Shown one piece after another: positions 34,255-44,600 of a stretch of 64,000 bases of DNA. Both the position numbers and the translations under genes were made by a program. The stretch comes from Rhodocollybia butyracea. Taxonomy: Eukaryota > Basidiomycota > Agaricomycetes > Agaricales > Omphalotaceae. A model generated the notes under the pieces. That model was given only the letters and a program-made list of their open reading frames with translations, was not told the origin of the DNA and ran no database searches. The stretch is taken from contig JADNRY010000192.1 of assembly GCA_015501585.1 (NCBI GenBank), positions 1 through 64,000 on the forward strand, in the 5' to 3' direction. The first letter of the stretch is position 1. Every line of letters begins with the position of its first letter.

Positions 34255-35157
34255 TGGACAAATCCGAATTTAGACCTGTGACAGTTCCCTCTATGAGGTT
34301 GGTAATCGGTGATCCTCGATAGAGGGACCTGGAAAGCGGCTCCGGACCGTGGCACAGACTTCTTACGGCTGTTTTAGGAAATAACTTTTACCTTCCGTTT
34401 TAGGATTTAGAGGTGAGAAAAGCAAACTCGAGCATGATTTTCGTTCCGTATAGCTACTTTTCAGCCTGTAATGGCTCTTGTATTATCCTCAGACGCTTTA
34501 TCGACACTATTAGGTATTGTTTTGAAGAATTTCCTGCGAGGCACAAGTTCGGATTCCTTTCACGTTTATCATCTCGCTATTCGTGCAGTCTCCGTGAAGT
34601 CTCGCAAATGAACTTTGAACAAATATGTACAAGGCTCAGGGTTTTGGATCTCTTAGTTCAACTGTCTTTCACGCTTGTTTCAGGGAAGCACAGACTGCAA
34701 AATGGCCTGTTGCAATGTGGAAGACTCGAGGCATTATGCATTATCAATATCCTTCAAGTGTTTATCTGGCCAACTCAGTACAGAAAAGAATGTTTGAGTC
34801 ATTTGGGCGCTATTACACTAGTGATATGAGAACGATTTATCTGTGTTTCGAAGAAGACACGTTCAGATCACGTGTTGTAGTGGATGTACCACGAACGAAA
34901 ATCATGCTCCAGTGTGCTTTTCCCACTTCTAAATCCTAAAACGGAAGGTAAAAGTTATTTCCTAAAACGGCCGTAAGAAGTCTGTGCCACGGTCCGGAGC
35001 CGCTTTCCGGCCCCTCTATCGAGGTTTCTTATTTAACGTCAACCTCATAGAGGGGACTGCTTTAGGCCTAATCCGAATTTGAACCAGAGACCTTTCGCAT
35101 TAAGAGACAAGAGAGGGAAATGCAAAGCGAACGTGATAACCCCTACACCATATGCCC
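34255..35157 (-). pseudogene. tRNA-Ala copy f, split by a TIR element
   Basis: The 5' part of the tRNA (GGGCATA, D arm, TTCGC stem, TGC anticodon, intron, GCGAA) lies at 35157-35070. Its 3' acceptor strand TTTGTCC plus discriminator A lies at 34271-34255. The 798-bp element 34272-35069 separates them inside the T arm, and the 11 bases at the junction are duplicated. With the insertion removed, the tRNA would fold with two wobble pairs in the T stem. Confidence 0.8.
34272..35069. mobile_element. Mutator-like TIR element, 798 bp
   Basis: Long inverted ends (about 175 bp, 34272-34446 and 34893-35069) start AG-CCT then CAGT-CCCTCTATGAGGTT and run through GCGGCTCCGGACCGTGGC. It is flanked by an 11-bp duplication AATCCGAATTT (34261-34271, 35070-35080). 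Long TIRs and 9-11 bp duplications are typical of Mutator-like elements. The interior (about 450 bp) has one open frame (34413-34829) with no transposase motif, so it is non-autonomous. Confidence 0.75.
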
Positions 35158-35469
35158 ATATCATTATTCCACTTCTGACCCGGCAATATGTAATATAACT
35201 ACCATAGGAAGCATTCATGTCTATTCGTGGCACGGCGAAGTTCATTGACTATCAACCTCGGAGCTCGAAGCTTGATTCGAGGAGAATTGTTTGTATGTAT
35301 TTTGCATCCCACAAATCCAAAAAAGACAGTGTAACATAACAATAAATGTAATGATACATCAAGTAGCCGTTCAATTTAGCCGTTCCAGGTAGCTGGTGCA
35401 TTCCAAAGAGAACAAAATAAACAAACTAGGAGAAAAGAGGAAAAAGACTGCGAATTGACAGTTTGGAAA

Positions 35470-35565
35470 TGGACAAATCCGGATTTGAACCGGAGACCTT
35501 TCGCATAACTCTTACATTTCGATGACCATGCAAAGCGAACGTGATAACCCCTACACCATATGCCC
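35470..35565 (-). tRNA. tRNA-Ala(UGC) with a 23-nt intron, copy g
   Basis: The mature part equals copies a and d: GGGCATA/TTTGTCC acceptor with G3-U70, TTCGC/GCGAA stem, TGC anticodon, T arm TCCGG/CCGGA. The intron (35506-35528) follows position 37. It belongs to the module with the intact DUF7729-like gene. Confidence 0.9.
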
Positions 35566-36427
35566 TTATCATTATTCCACTTCTGACTCGGCAATATGTA
35601 ATATAACTACCATAGGAAGCATTCATGTCTATTCGTGGCTATTCGTGGCACGGCGGAAGGTCCTCGATTATCAACCTCAGAGCTCGACGCTTGATTCAAG
35701 GCGAATCGTTTATCCGCGAAGTACCACCTGACTCAACGTACCCGATTCGAATCTTCCCATCCCAGATATCCAAAAAAAAAAAAATTCCTTCATGATATTT
35801 CCCGGATCGAGTCGAGAACCCCCCAAGCGTAAAGAAATAAGTTACAGGTTACGATATAATGGTGAGGGAGGGGGGGGGTGCCAAGTACTGAGTACTGATA
35901 ACTTTAAGCAAGTAAGGGCAAACAATACGGAGAAGCATAGCAGTTAACGATGTGTGTGATATGGTATGAGATATGAGATATGTGGGTGAGATATATTGCT
36001 CGGGATGTATAAGAGCAAGAGAGCAAGGGGGGAGATTTAAGCAAAAGCAAGCAAGAGCGGAGGAAAGCAGGTAGCAGTAGCAACGAATATACACACATGG
36101 AAAAAACCCAAGAAGGAAAAAAAAAAAATACCTTGTATCGATGAGAAAGCAAGAAGGGGGTAGAACCAAAAAAAAAGAAACCAATAAGTAATAATATAAA
36201 AGTGATAAAAAAAAGCACTCCAATGAACGATGAACGACGTGCTGATGAAAGAATTAAAATCTTTTAAAAAAAAACCAAGAAAAAAAAAACGAAAACCATG
36301 CAACAGTTCGTTCGAGTCCGTCCAACGAATGAAAAATGGCAACCGAAATAACCCAAAAAAAAGAAAGAGGAAACCCAAAAACCCAAAGATAATAATAGCA
36401 ACACTATCTCTAGCAGGGATTCATCGT
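35566..36427. other. Spacer of the tRNA-Ala/DUF7729 module
   Basis: Contains the module's conserved spacer patch (ggttacgatataatgg at about 35848) and A-rich, low-complexity sequence. No gene. Confidence 0.5.
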
Positions 36428-37993
36428 TCACATCGCGAAACCCAATACCGGCACCATCAACGCAACCGCAACCGCAGTCACCCATCTCATCCCTTCAGAA
36501 GAAGAACCCCCCGCACCCACCGCCGCATTCCCCTTCTGGTCCGCCTCCGTCCCCGTCGCCACCTGCGCATACCCGCTCCCACACGTGCTCGTCGCCAGCG
36601 CCTCCGCGCCGCCATACACCGCCGCCAGCCCCGCCAGCTGCGCGCCGTTCACATCCAGCGCGTTGACATACATGCTCATCACGGACTTGGTGCACGCCGA
36701 GCACGTCGGCGTCGTGGTGTTCGCCACTGCGATCCCGTTCACGAGGTTGTAGAAGTATAGATCGGAGGGGTTGGAGTTGTGTGCTGCGCGGAGGTAGCAG
36801 TAGGTGTTGGTGGCGGGGTCGGGGGCGCACCCGGTGGAGTAGGTGAGGGAGTAGGCGTGGAGGGCTTGGAGCGTGGAGGTGGCGTAGAGGTTGGAGGCAG
36901 CGAGGTCGGTGGTGCAGGCGGATTGGAGGGCAGCGGCGTAGGAGGACATGGTGCTGGTGCATTGGTCGATGCCGGGGGGCGGATTGCAGGTGCCCCAGAT
37001 GACGTCGTTGAGGGCTGTGAGGTTTGTTTGCAGCTGTGGGGGACGGGTTAGGTTATGCAAATGGGGAAGGAGATAGACGATTGGACGTACATCAGCAAAG
37101 ACATCGCTTGTACTTTCTAACAATCCAAAGGGCCTGCAACTGCGGAAGTCCTGCATGTTGGTCATGTTGAGGAAAAAGTTGTAGCAGGACGTGGTAGAGA
37201 AGTTTTGAGCGATCGCGGAATCCCATGGTTGAGGGAAAGGAGTGGGGAGGTCGGGCGCTAGAAAAAAAAAAGAGACAAAAATGAGTGATGTTCGAGATTT
37301 AGATGTTGGACACGTACTGGAGGTAGGAATAGACGGTATGGTCTGGGATGCAATTGGTATCGTCGTCGATGCAGTGGAAGAACCCGAAGTAGAGCCCGAA
37401 ACCGCAGATGTGGGTGTTTCGAGTGCAGAAATGGTTGGCGACGCCGTGGCGCTGCTCGAAGTCTGACGACGCACGAGCTGCGTCTCTCCTGAAGCGGACG
37501 GCGCTGGTCCCTGAGCGTGCCTATGACTGTGATGCGAATGCGACTGCATCTCGTCAAAAGTCATGTCAAATAAGGAACCGTGCATCCCCTCAGATTTAGT
37601 TTGATCATTTATCCAGCCTGCCATGCCCAACAGTTCCACCGCACAGTGATTGCCCAGCGTAACGAGTATCAAGATAAGAGGTATTGCGATGGCCGTCCAT
37701 TTTATGCGACGGCCAATGCGACGTTTGGATTCAGAGCTGGTGGTAGGGGAAGGGGGAAGTTGGAGCTCGAATTCGTGGTTTAGCGTCGGCGTTAGGAAGG
37801 GCCGTGCCTTGGGTGATGAAGAAGATGATGATAAATATGTACTTGCTGATGTCGAATGTTTTTCGTCCAGGTTCAGTGAAGAACCCGAGGGCTGTGGTGT
37901 AGAAAAGAGCGCGCGAGCAGCTTCATGCTGCATTGCATCCATAGGATTCGGCTGGTCCAGCTTTGCTCGAGGAGATCCAGGGGGCGTAAACAT
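36428..37993 (-). CDS. DUF7729-like membrane/GPI-type surface protein (intact)
   Basis: Likely exons 37993-37318, 37257-37091 and 37033-36428 give 482 residues. The layout is a disordered N-terminus (about 95 residues), a membrane segment (about 98-118, rich in I/L/V, preceded by RRIGRRIK) and an S/T-rich linker after the His-rich MTFDEMQSHSHHSH. A cysteine-containing domain follows (SCYNFF, CRPFGLL, CNPPPGIDQC, CSACTKSV), then a hydrophobic C-terminal tail of the GPI-signal type. This is the layout I associate with fungal DUF7729 proteins; the function is unknown, presumably at the cell surface. Both introns (60 and 57 nt) are multiples of three without stops, so the unspliced frame is also open (521 residues). 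Three relics of this gene lie at 2955, 7607 and 17540. The domain name is from memory. Confidence 0.75.
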   Translation of the reverse strand: MFTPPGSPRAKLDQPNPMDAMQHEAARALFSTPQPSGSSLNLDEKHSTSASTYLSSSSSSPKARPFLTPTLNHEFELQLPPSPTTSSESKRRIGRRIKWTAIAIPLILILVTLGNHCAVELLGMAGWINDQTKSEGMHGSLFDMTFDEMQSHSHHSHRHAQGPAPSASGETQLVRRQTSSSATASPTISALETPTSAVSGSTSGSSTASTTIPIASQTIPSIPTSSTCPTSKSRTSLIFVSFFFLAPDLPTPFPQPWDSAIAQNFSTTSCYNFFLNMTNMQDFRSCRPFGLLESTSDVFADVRPIVYLLPHLHNLTRPPQLQTNLTALNDVIWGTCNPPPGIDQCTSTMSSYAAALQSACTTDLAASNLYATSTLQALHAYSLTYSTGCAPDPATNTYCYLRAAHNSNPSDLYFYNLVNGIAVANTTTPTCSACTKSVMSMYVNALDVNGAQLAGLAAVYGGAEALATSTCGSGYAQVATGTEADQKGNAAVGAGGSSSEGMRWVTAVAVALMVPVLGFAM

Positions 37994-39514
37994 CGCAGGC
38001 GGGCTTTTTTTTTTGGCAGATAAAGAAAGAGCGTGTGTTGAGAAAAGAGAGTGTGTGGATTATAGAACGTTCAGGTTGTGCTGCACAAAGAAAACATAAC
38101 TTAGTTACACGAGGAAAAGGAAAATAAAAGGGAAAGATCGACAGCGAATTGGGAAATGAAGAACAGTTTTACTCACCTGCCAGAAAACTGCGCCTAGAAG
38201 TTATCGTAAAGGACGGGCCCTGTTCGGCAAAAGTCCGGAAATTGGGAGGCTTATAACGTTGAGATTCAGAAGAGCGGCAGACGAAATGGAAAACTCGTGA
38301 AATGAACAGTCGTCGAATTTCCGCAAAACTACGCAGCAAACCGCAAACTGCAACCAGCAACTGTGTAAAAACAGAACAACTGATAAGTATTTCTCCAAAA
38401 CCAAGAAGCCCAAAGTTTGAAGCGAAAAGAAAAGAAAAAGAACTGACCACCAAATGACAGGAGATGAGAAAGACGTACTGGCAGTGGCACCTCGAAGTGA
38501 CAAGGTACATGAACGAAATTTCTATATGGAAAATTATATTGGACCCTGGGCGCTTTGACCCAACTTCTCACGATATTGATCGACAAACCTAAAACCTTTC
38601 TCTATTCCTTTCCGCGAGTCCGTTATCACCTGCACCCCATTCAATTCACCAAAGCCTCCAAAGCCTCGACCGTTCAAACGTTCACTACATACACGCTCTC
38701 AATAACCATTCTCTCTCTCAGTGGGGACCCAGGCCCAGGCCCCACTGAGCGTGCACTCTGTCACTCGAAAAAAAAAAAAAAACTTTCGGGGCCACATATC
38801 GCATCAACATCACGATGAAGATGGGGTACTACTTTCGTCCTACCCTGTTTCAACCCTCGGGAGAGCCAAGCAGGCCCAAGCTCACAGCTATGCTCTTAGC
38901 TCTTCTTAGCTCTGTAGCCTTTCTGTTAGCCTCTGTTAGCGCGATTTAAAAGCATTTAAAAGCATCTGCCGAGTCCGTTCACTCGACCCTGCCGAGAATC
39001 ATTACTACTAACGTCGAGTTTCGCAAACCAGTACTCAATTCTTCCTACGTGACAGGTCGACCCGCTCTAACCCGCTCTGACCCATTCTATTACAACCTAC
39101 TACACCCTCCCGACTCCCGATTCTTCCCGAGTCCTTCAATCGCTCATAGGTTTCACCGACAATTACTGTAGATGTTTTATTTAGCAAAATCACTCGGGAC
39201 GAAAAGCCCTCGGGACGGAACGCGCAGCGAAACTTCCGTGTTCTACTAAAGAGGTATTTAAGTATGTATCATGTATCATCGGGTTTCCCTTCCGGGTATT
39301 CCATTCACAGCCCCCCTCTCAAGATCTCAACCCTCTGTACCTGTCCAGACGTCCACTTCCCAACTATCCACTCACGTCTTTCAACATCTCAACGCCGATT
39401 GTCTCTGTCCACCGGGCGTCCCCACGTCTCGTGCCATACGTCGGGCCTTGTTTTATTTAATTATTACAGTTTCCCAGTTGTTTTCCCAGTGAATCTGATG
39501 TTATTAACTAATAT
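37994..39514. other. Upstream region of the DUF7729-like gene, no other gene recognised
   Basis: The minus-strand open frame at 38169-38510 has no motif. An inverted repeat (cagtggggacc...ggccccactg) lies at about 38720-38750, next to an A15 run at 38770. Confidence 0.4.
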
Positions 39515-39774
39515 CAATAAATTCATTTTCTACAGTTCCTTCTACTTTCGACAGCTCACGAATGCATGAATTCATAAGATTATCTCCCTACAACGCCCGC
39601 CGCCGTATACATACCAATAAATTCAATTTCTACCTTCAACAGCTCACGAATTCATAAGATAATCTCCCTACAACGCCCGCCGCCGTATACATATCAATAA
39701 ATTCAATTTCTACCTTCAACAGCTCACGAATTCATAAGATAATCTCCCTACAACGCCCGCCGCCGTATACATAC
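39515..39774. repeat. Tandem repeat, 80-bp unit
   Basis: Two near-identical 80-bp copies (39615-39694, 39695-39774) follow a longer, diverged first copy (39515-39614). Each has CAATAAATTCA, ACAGCTCACGAATTCATAAG and CAACGCCCGCCGCCGTATAC. A second, looser two-copy repeat (ATCGCAGAAAATCACCGAA type) follows at about 39795-39990. Confidence 0.75.
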
Positions 39775-40402
39775 CAATACATATCAATAATCCCAATATC
39801 ACAAATATCGCAGAAAATCACCGAAAAATCACAGTCCTTATACATACACCACGACACTCAATGATCTGTGAATCTGTGCTCCGCCATATCATAAATATCA
39901 CAGAAAATCACCGAAGGAATCACAGTACTTATAGATACACCACAATACTTCACAACCACCCAGTGATCTGCGATCTGTGATGTCGATGTCGATGTCGATA
40001 TCATTTGCTCATACATCTTCTCATACATCTTCTCGCACATCTGCTCGTACACATCAACAAACTACAAGTACGTCAACTGTTCATATCCATACCGAGGTCC
40101 TGTCTCGCTCAAGTTCAGAAGTTCTTTCTCGACTTTTGAAGTGTCATCTAGCACTTGGAATCAGTAGCGCTGATCAGCGCGCAGCACTCAGTGTAGAAAT
40201 TACGAAATCCTGCTCAGCGCTGGGCGCGTATCGGATATCGGAAATCGTGAGTCCTTCCAATAGCCAGTTATAGGTACGAAGCGTAAATTCATCACAAGTA
40301 GTTGTTGGGTACTTCCTCAAGGTCTTCCTACTTTCGTCCTTCAAGTAATTTACTCCTCAAAGCCTCAAGCTTGAGATTCTTTCCTTCGTGAGCTTTAACC
40401 AC

Positions 40403-40498
40403 GGCCTGATGGTCTAGGAGTATGATTCGTTGTTAGGGTTAGCCAGATTCCATACCATTCTTTCGACGAGGTCCCGGGTTCAATTCCCGGTCAGGCCC
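40403..40498 (+). tRNA. tRNA-Pro(AGG), array copy 1
   Basis: The acceptor stem GGCCTGA/TCAGGCC is perfect. The anticodon stem CGTTG/CGACG closes a loop with anticodon AGG followed by G37, and the T arm is CCGGG-TTCAATT-CCCGG. A 24-nt intron (40439-40462) follows position 37. It is the first of a tandem series with ~300-bp spacing. Confidence 0.92.
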
Positions 40499-40698
40499 TG
40501 CAACGTAGCTGAGCCATCTTTGACGATATTTTTGAATCCCCTCTTACACATACTTATAACACCCCCACCTCACATACTAAGTTTTTTCTTCTTCTTTCCT
40601 CTTCTGCCCATGACAACTTCCATTCTTCAACTTCTAGTTATCTATGTACATCCCCTCAAACTCTTTGATGTTTTCTTTCCCTCTTCACCTCTAACCAT

Positions 40699-40793
40699 GG
40701 CCTGATGGTCTAGGAGTATGATTCGTTGTTAGGGTTAATCACATCGTTAATATTCTTTCGACGAGGTCCCGGGTTCAATTCCCGGTCAGGCCC
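40699..40793 (+). tRNA. tRNA-Pro(AGG), array copy 2
   Basis: Mature part identical to copy 1 as read; the intron 40735-40757 is 23 nt with a different sequence. A pyrimidine-rich (TTC-type) tract and the phrase CTTCACCTCTAACCATGG precede it. Confidence 0.92.
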
Positions 40794-41022
40794 CTGCAAA
40801 GTCTGTTGACAATTTTGGCCTATGTTTTTGAACCCCCCTCACTTGCCCAATACCCACCACCAACTCACCACCAACTCACACCCCTTGCTCTCATACCCAA
40901 CCCAGCACCCAGCAAGTTTGTTCTTTCTTTCTTCTTCTTTCTTCTTCTATCTTCTTCTTTCATGTCAACTTCTGTTCTTCAAGTTACACTTAGTTATCTT
41001 TCCTTCTTCACTTCTAACCACC

Positions 41023-41123
41023 GGCCTGATGGTCTAGGAGTATGATTCGTTGTTAGGGTTAACTGTGTCTGGCAGTTTAATATTCTTTCGACGAGGTCCC
41101 GGGTTCAATTCCCGGTCAGGCCC
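41023..41123 (+). tRNA. tRNA-Pro(AGG), array copy 3
   Basis: Mature part as in copies 1 and 2; the intron 41059-41087 is 29 nt. The copia element is inserted in the spacer after this copy. Confidence 0.92.
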
Positions 41124-41414
41124 CTCCACACATGGAAAACTTCCAAATAAGAGTCTTTTGGTGATGTTTTTTTTCTATACTGCACAGTTCTTCCGGTACC
41201 CAGCCCAACCCAACCCACTTAGTAACAGCTTAGATTATTTCTTCATCTAATCCCATGGCAAGTACTATACAGTGCAGACCCCTATGACCCAAGCTATGAC
41301 TCTACTTACTATAATCGCACCATACCCAACCCACCACATTCTTTCTTTCTTCTTTCTTTTTGGTCGATGTCAGCTTTTGTTCTTCAAGTTATACTTAGTT
41401 ATCGATGTACATCC

Positions 41415-41419
41415 CCTCA
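41415..41419. repeat. Target-site duplication of the copia element (left; right copy 46510-46514)
   Basis: CCTCA on both sides of the element. The uninterrupted phrase catcccctcaaactct, restored by removing the element, is found at 40649-40664 in the neighbouring unit. Confidence 0.9.
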
Positions 41420-41699
41420 TGTTAAGGTAAGATCAAACTCAGTTGTGTAGAAAGCAACTATATTATATACCTGTTAAGGTAAGATCAAACTGTACGTATG
41501 TCAGTAAGTAGAAGAATAAATATAAGGAAACGATCTCACCTCAGTTGTGTAGAAAGCAACTGAGGGAGTCGTATACGCCGTCTCTATGTGACCTAAATAC
41601 CAGCTGTATAGTATAAAGTAAGCACGGCGTATACGGAATAGGTATGGTCAAAGCTGCATATATGAGTCCTGATACGTATGTACGGAGTGTACTCCAACA
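41420..41699 (-). repeat. 3' LTR of the copia element
   Basis: 280 bp, matching 46230-46509. It contains internal direct repeats (GTTAAGGTAAGATCAAAC twice, GTTGTGTAGAAAGCAACT twice). The gag-pol stop codon (41648-41650) lies inside it. Confidence 0.95.
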
Positions 41700-44600
41700 C
41701 CCCCCCTACTCCGTACGATCCCCAGAAGTGATACCAATTTTGAGTGAGTAGGGCCGTTCAGTGCCTTTGTAAACAGGTCCGCCACGTTCTCCCCAGATCT
41801 AATGCGGGTCACCGTTACCTCGCCACTTGCTACCTTCTCCCGCACATGGTGTCGCATTTCGATGTGTTTAACCAGTGCATGTCGGTTAGGGTTTTCCGTC
41901 AGGCAGACTGACCCAAAGTTGTCGCCCCGCATATTAATCGGGCCCTCCTGCCCCAGATCTACCTCAGATAGGAATGACTTCAACCAGATCGCCTGCTGTG
42001 TAGCGCGGGACAGTGCAATGTACTCTGCTTCGGTGGTCGATAGGGCCACTGTCGCCTGCCGCTTCGAGCTCCAGGATACCGGTCCACCCGCCATGAAGAA
42101 GACGTACCCAGAGGTTGATCTCAACGTGTCCTTGCATCCTCCATGGTCGGAATCGACGAACCCGTGCGGTTTTAGTCCTTTACCCGGCTCATCCATAGAT
42201 TCCGAGTCGGGACATTCATAAACAATATCGTAGTCCAGGGTGTTTGCTATGTAGCCCGCCAGCCATACAACGCACTCCCAGTGTTGGCGTCCGGGGTTTA
42301 GCTGGTACCGTGCAAGTAGCCCTGCTGCGTATGCCATATCGGGTCGTGTACATACCTGACCCCACATACTAGACCCGACGAAGGCTCGATATGGTTTGTC
42401 TTCCATGAATATCTGTTCCTCCTCTGGTAGTGGGTTCGGAGCTTCTGTCAGGTGGACATTTGGCGGTAATGGTGTATTTCGTCGTCGTACATCCTGGAGT
42501 CCAAAGTGGGCAAGCATACGTTTGAAGTACCTCCTCTGTGAAAGTGTGATCGCCTTGGTGACTGGATTTTGCCTGATAGTCATCCCTAGTAGTACTTCCG
42601 TTGTCACCTCGTTTGCCTCCCATCGACTACCCAAATCCCTGACTGCTTTATCACGTCCCTCCTTGGTTGACGATCCTCCGCATACGTCGTCCCCGTAAGT
42701 GCTGGTTATCGTGTACTCATCGCCGTCCCGTCGGAATCGTATGCAGGGATCTGCCCGTGAGGTTGTATATCCATCATCCTTATATCCCTCTGCCAGTGTT
42801 GACTGCCAGTCGTGACTTCCCTGCATCGTGCCGTATATAGACTTCTTCAGTTTACAAACGAGGTGCTCCGTCCCGGGTTTGACGAACCCCTCTGGTTGCT
42901 TCATGTATACATCATGGGTGATTGGGCTGTTGAGGAATGCGGCAGTGAAGTCCACCTGGAATATCGATAGTTTCAGGACCGCTATAATTGCCAGTACCAA
43001 CCTGACAGACTCCATGCGTGCCACACCGCCGTATGTCTTGTCATAGTCCTGACCCTGTATTTGTGTGTAGCCCTGAGCAACGTACCGCGCTTTCCGCTTC
43101 AACAAGTTGCCATTTGCATCAAATTTTATTGCGTATGTACACCTTCCACCAGTCAGATTCGCGTTTGGCGGTAGCGGTACGAGCTCCCAGCAATTCTTCT
43201 CTATTAGGGTCCTATACTCTTTCTCCATCGGTTCTCTCCATAGGTCTGGCCGTTTCATGGCCTGTTTATACGATGACGGTATCCAGAGATCACCCGATGT
43301 CGCCGCGAAGGAATATGGACTTTTGGCGATAAGTGTCAAGGGTCGTTCTTCCACTACTGCTGCTGCGGTCCAGGCCTCCCCTTCTTCTCTCGCCTTCTCC
43401 TCTCGCTCCTCATATTCCTCACTCTCGATGAGTCTGCGCGACGGGATATGTCCGCGTGCGCTGCGGCGGGTTGGTTCAGGCGGTTGGACTGGGTTCTGCG
43501 GCGGTTCAGGGATGTTATCTGCAGGTTCAGGGTCAACAGTCGGCTGTGGCGCATTTGTCACTAGTCTGTCCCCGGGTATTGGGTCAATGTTAGGCTCGGG
43601 TGCAGGGTCAGGTAGGTCCGGCTGTTTATTAATTTCGTTATCCCCTAGTTCCACCTGATCTTCTTCACCCTGCACCGTTGGCTCCCGAGTATGATGCGGC
43701 ACCCCTTCCTCAAATACCACGTCATGAGATTCCTCGATAGTTTTTGTTTCTGGGACCCAGATTCTGTAGCCGCGTCTCCCAAGGTATCCCAGCAGTTTTC
43801 CTTTCACCGCTTGCCTTCCGAGCTTCCCGTCGGTTCTTCTTCGTGGTAGTGTCGCCCAACAATCACACCCAAATGGCCGCAGGTGAGATATATCCTGCCT
43901 TTTGCTTGTCCATTGCTCAACGGGTACTAGGTCTGGGTATCGCGCTGACGGCACAAAATTGTCCACGTAGATGAAGGTCGCTGACGCCTCGCCCCAGAAT
44001 GAGTATGGGAAACCGGAGTCCTCGAGTAAGGTGCGTGTTCCCTCCATAACCGTCCTGAATGCTCTCTCAGCCACCCCGTTTGCAGCTGATGAGTCGTGGG
44101 GTACTTTCTCAATAAGTATCCCATTTTCTGCGCAATACTCGTCTACGGCCCCGTTATTCAACTCTCCGCCGCCGTCAATCCGTATTATTCTCAATTTCTT
44201 CCCCGTCTGCTTCTCTGCCATTGTGCGGTACTCGTGTAGACATTTCACCCCCGTCTCTTTGCGCTTATTGTTCAGGTAGAACAGCACTCGGAAGGAGGAC
44301 TTTCCATTGGTGCAGAGTAAGAGGTAGCTACACCCTCCGCGTGTCTGCGTTCTCGCAGGTCCGAATAGGTCTATGTGGACACGCTCGAGTACTTCACTCT
44401 CGTGCGTGAGTACCTCGTCAAATGGCTGTCGCTTTGCCTTCCCGTATAGGCAGTCCTCACACATGCCTGCTACCTCGCTTTTGGTGATATTTAGCCCATC
44501 AACGAGGTTTCGGTTGGCCATACGTAGTATCCGTCGTATTGCCACGTGCCCTAGTCTCCTGTGCCATGTGAGTATATTGGTTGGTCTATCTCTTGTGCGC

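Noticed and set aside
34413..34829. Open frame of 138 codons inside the Mutator-like element as a transposase
   Set aside because: No catalytic or zinc-finger motif, too short, and partly inside the left inverted repeat.
2489..35565. Reading the alanine tRNAs as tRNA-Cys(GCA)
   Set aside because: With the anticodon stem TTCGC/GCGAA in register the loop gives TGC at 34-36, and the acceptor has the alanine-specific G3-U70 pair.
36779..37783. Plus-strand open frames over the DUF7729-like gene
   Set aside because: GC-rich shadows of the real minus-strand gene; no motif, and the minus frame has paralogues and splice sites.
38169..38510. Gene upstream of the DUF7729-like gene (113-codon frame, minus strand)
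   Set aside because: No start context, motif, paralogue or codon pattern supports it.
39515..39774. CRISPR-like array
   Set aside because: The 80-bp units are direct tandem copies without unique spacers, in a eukaryotic genome.
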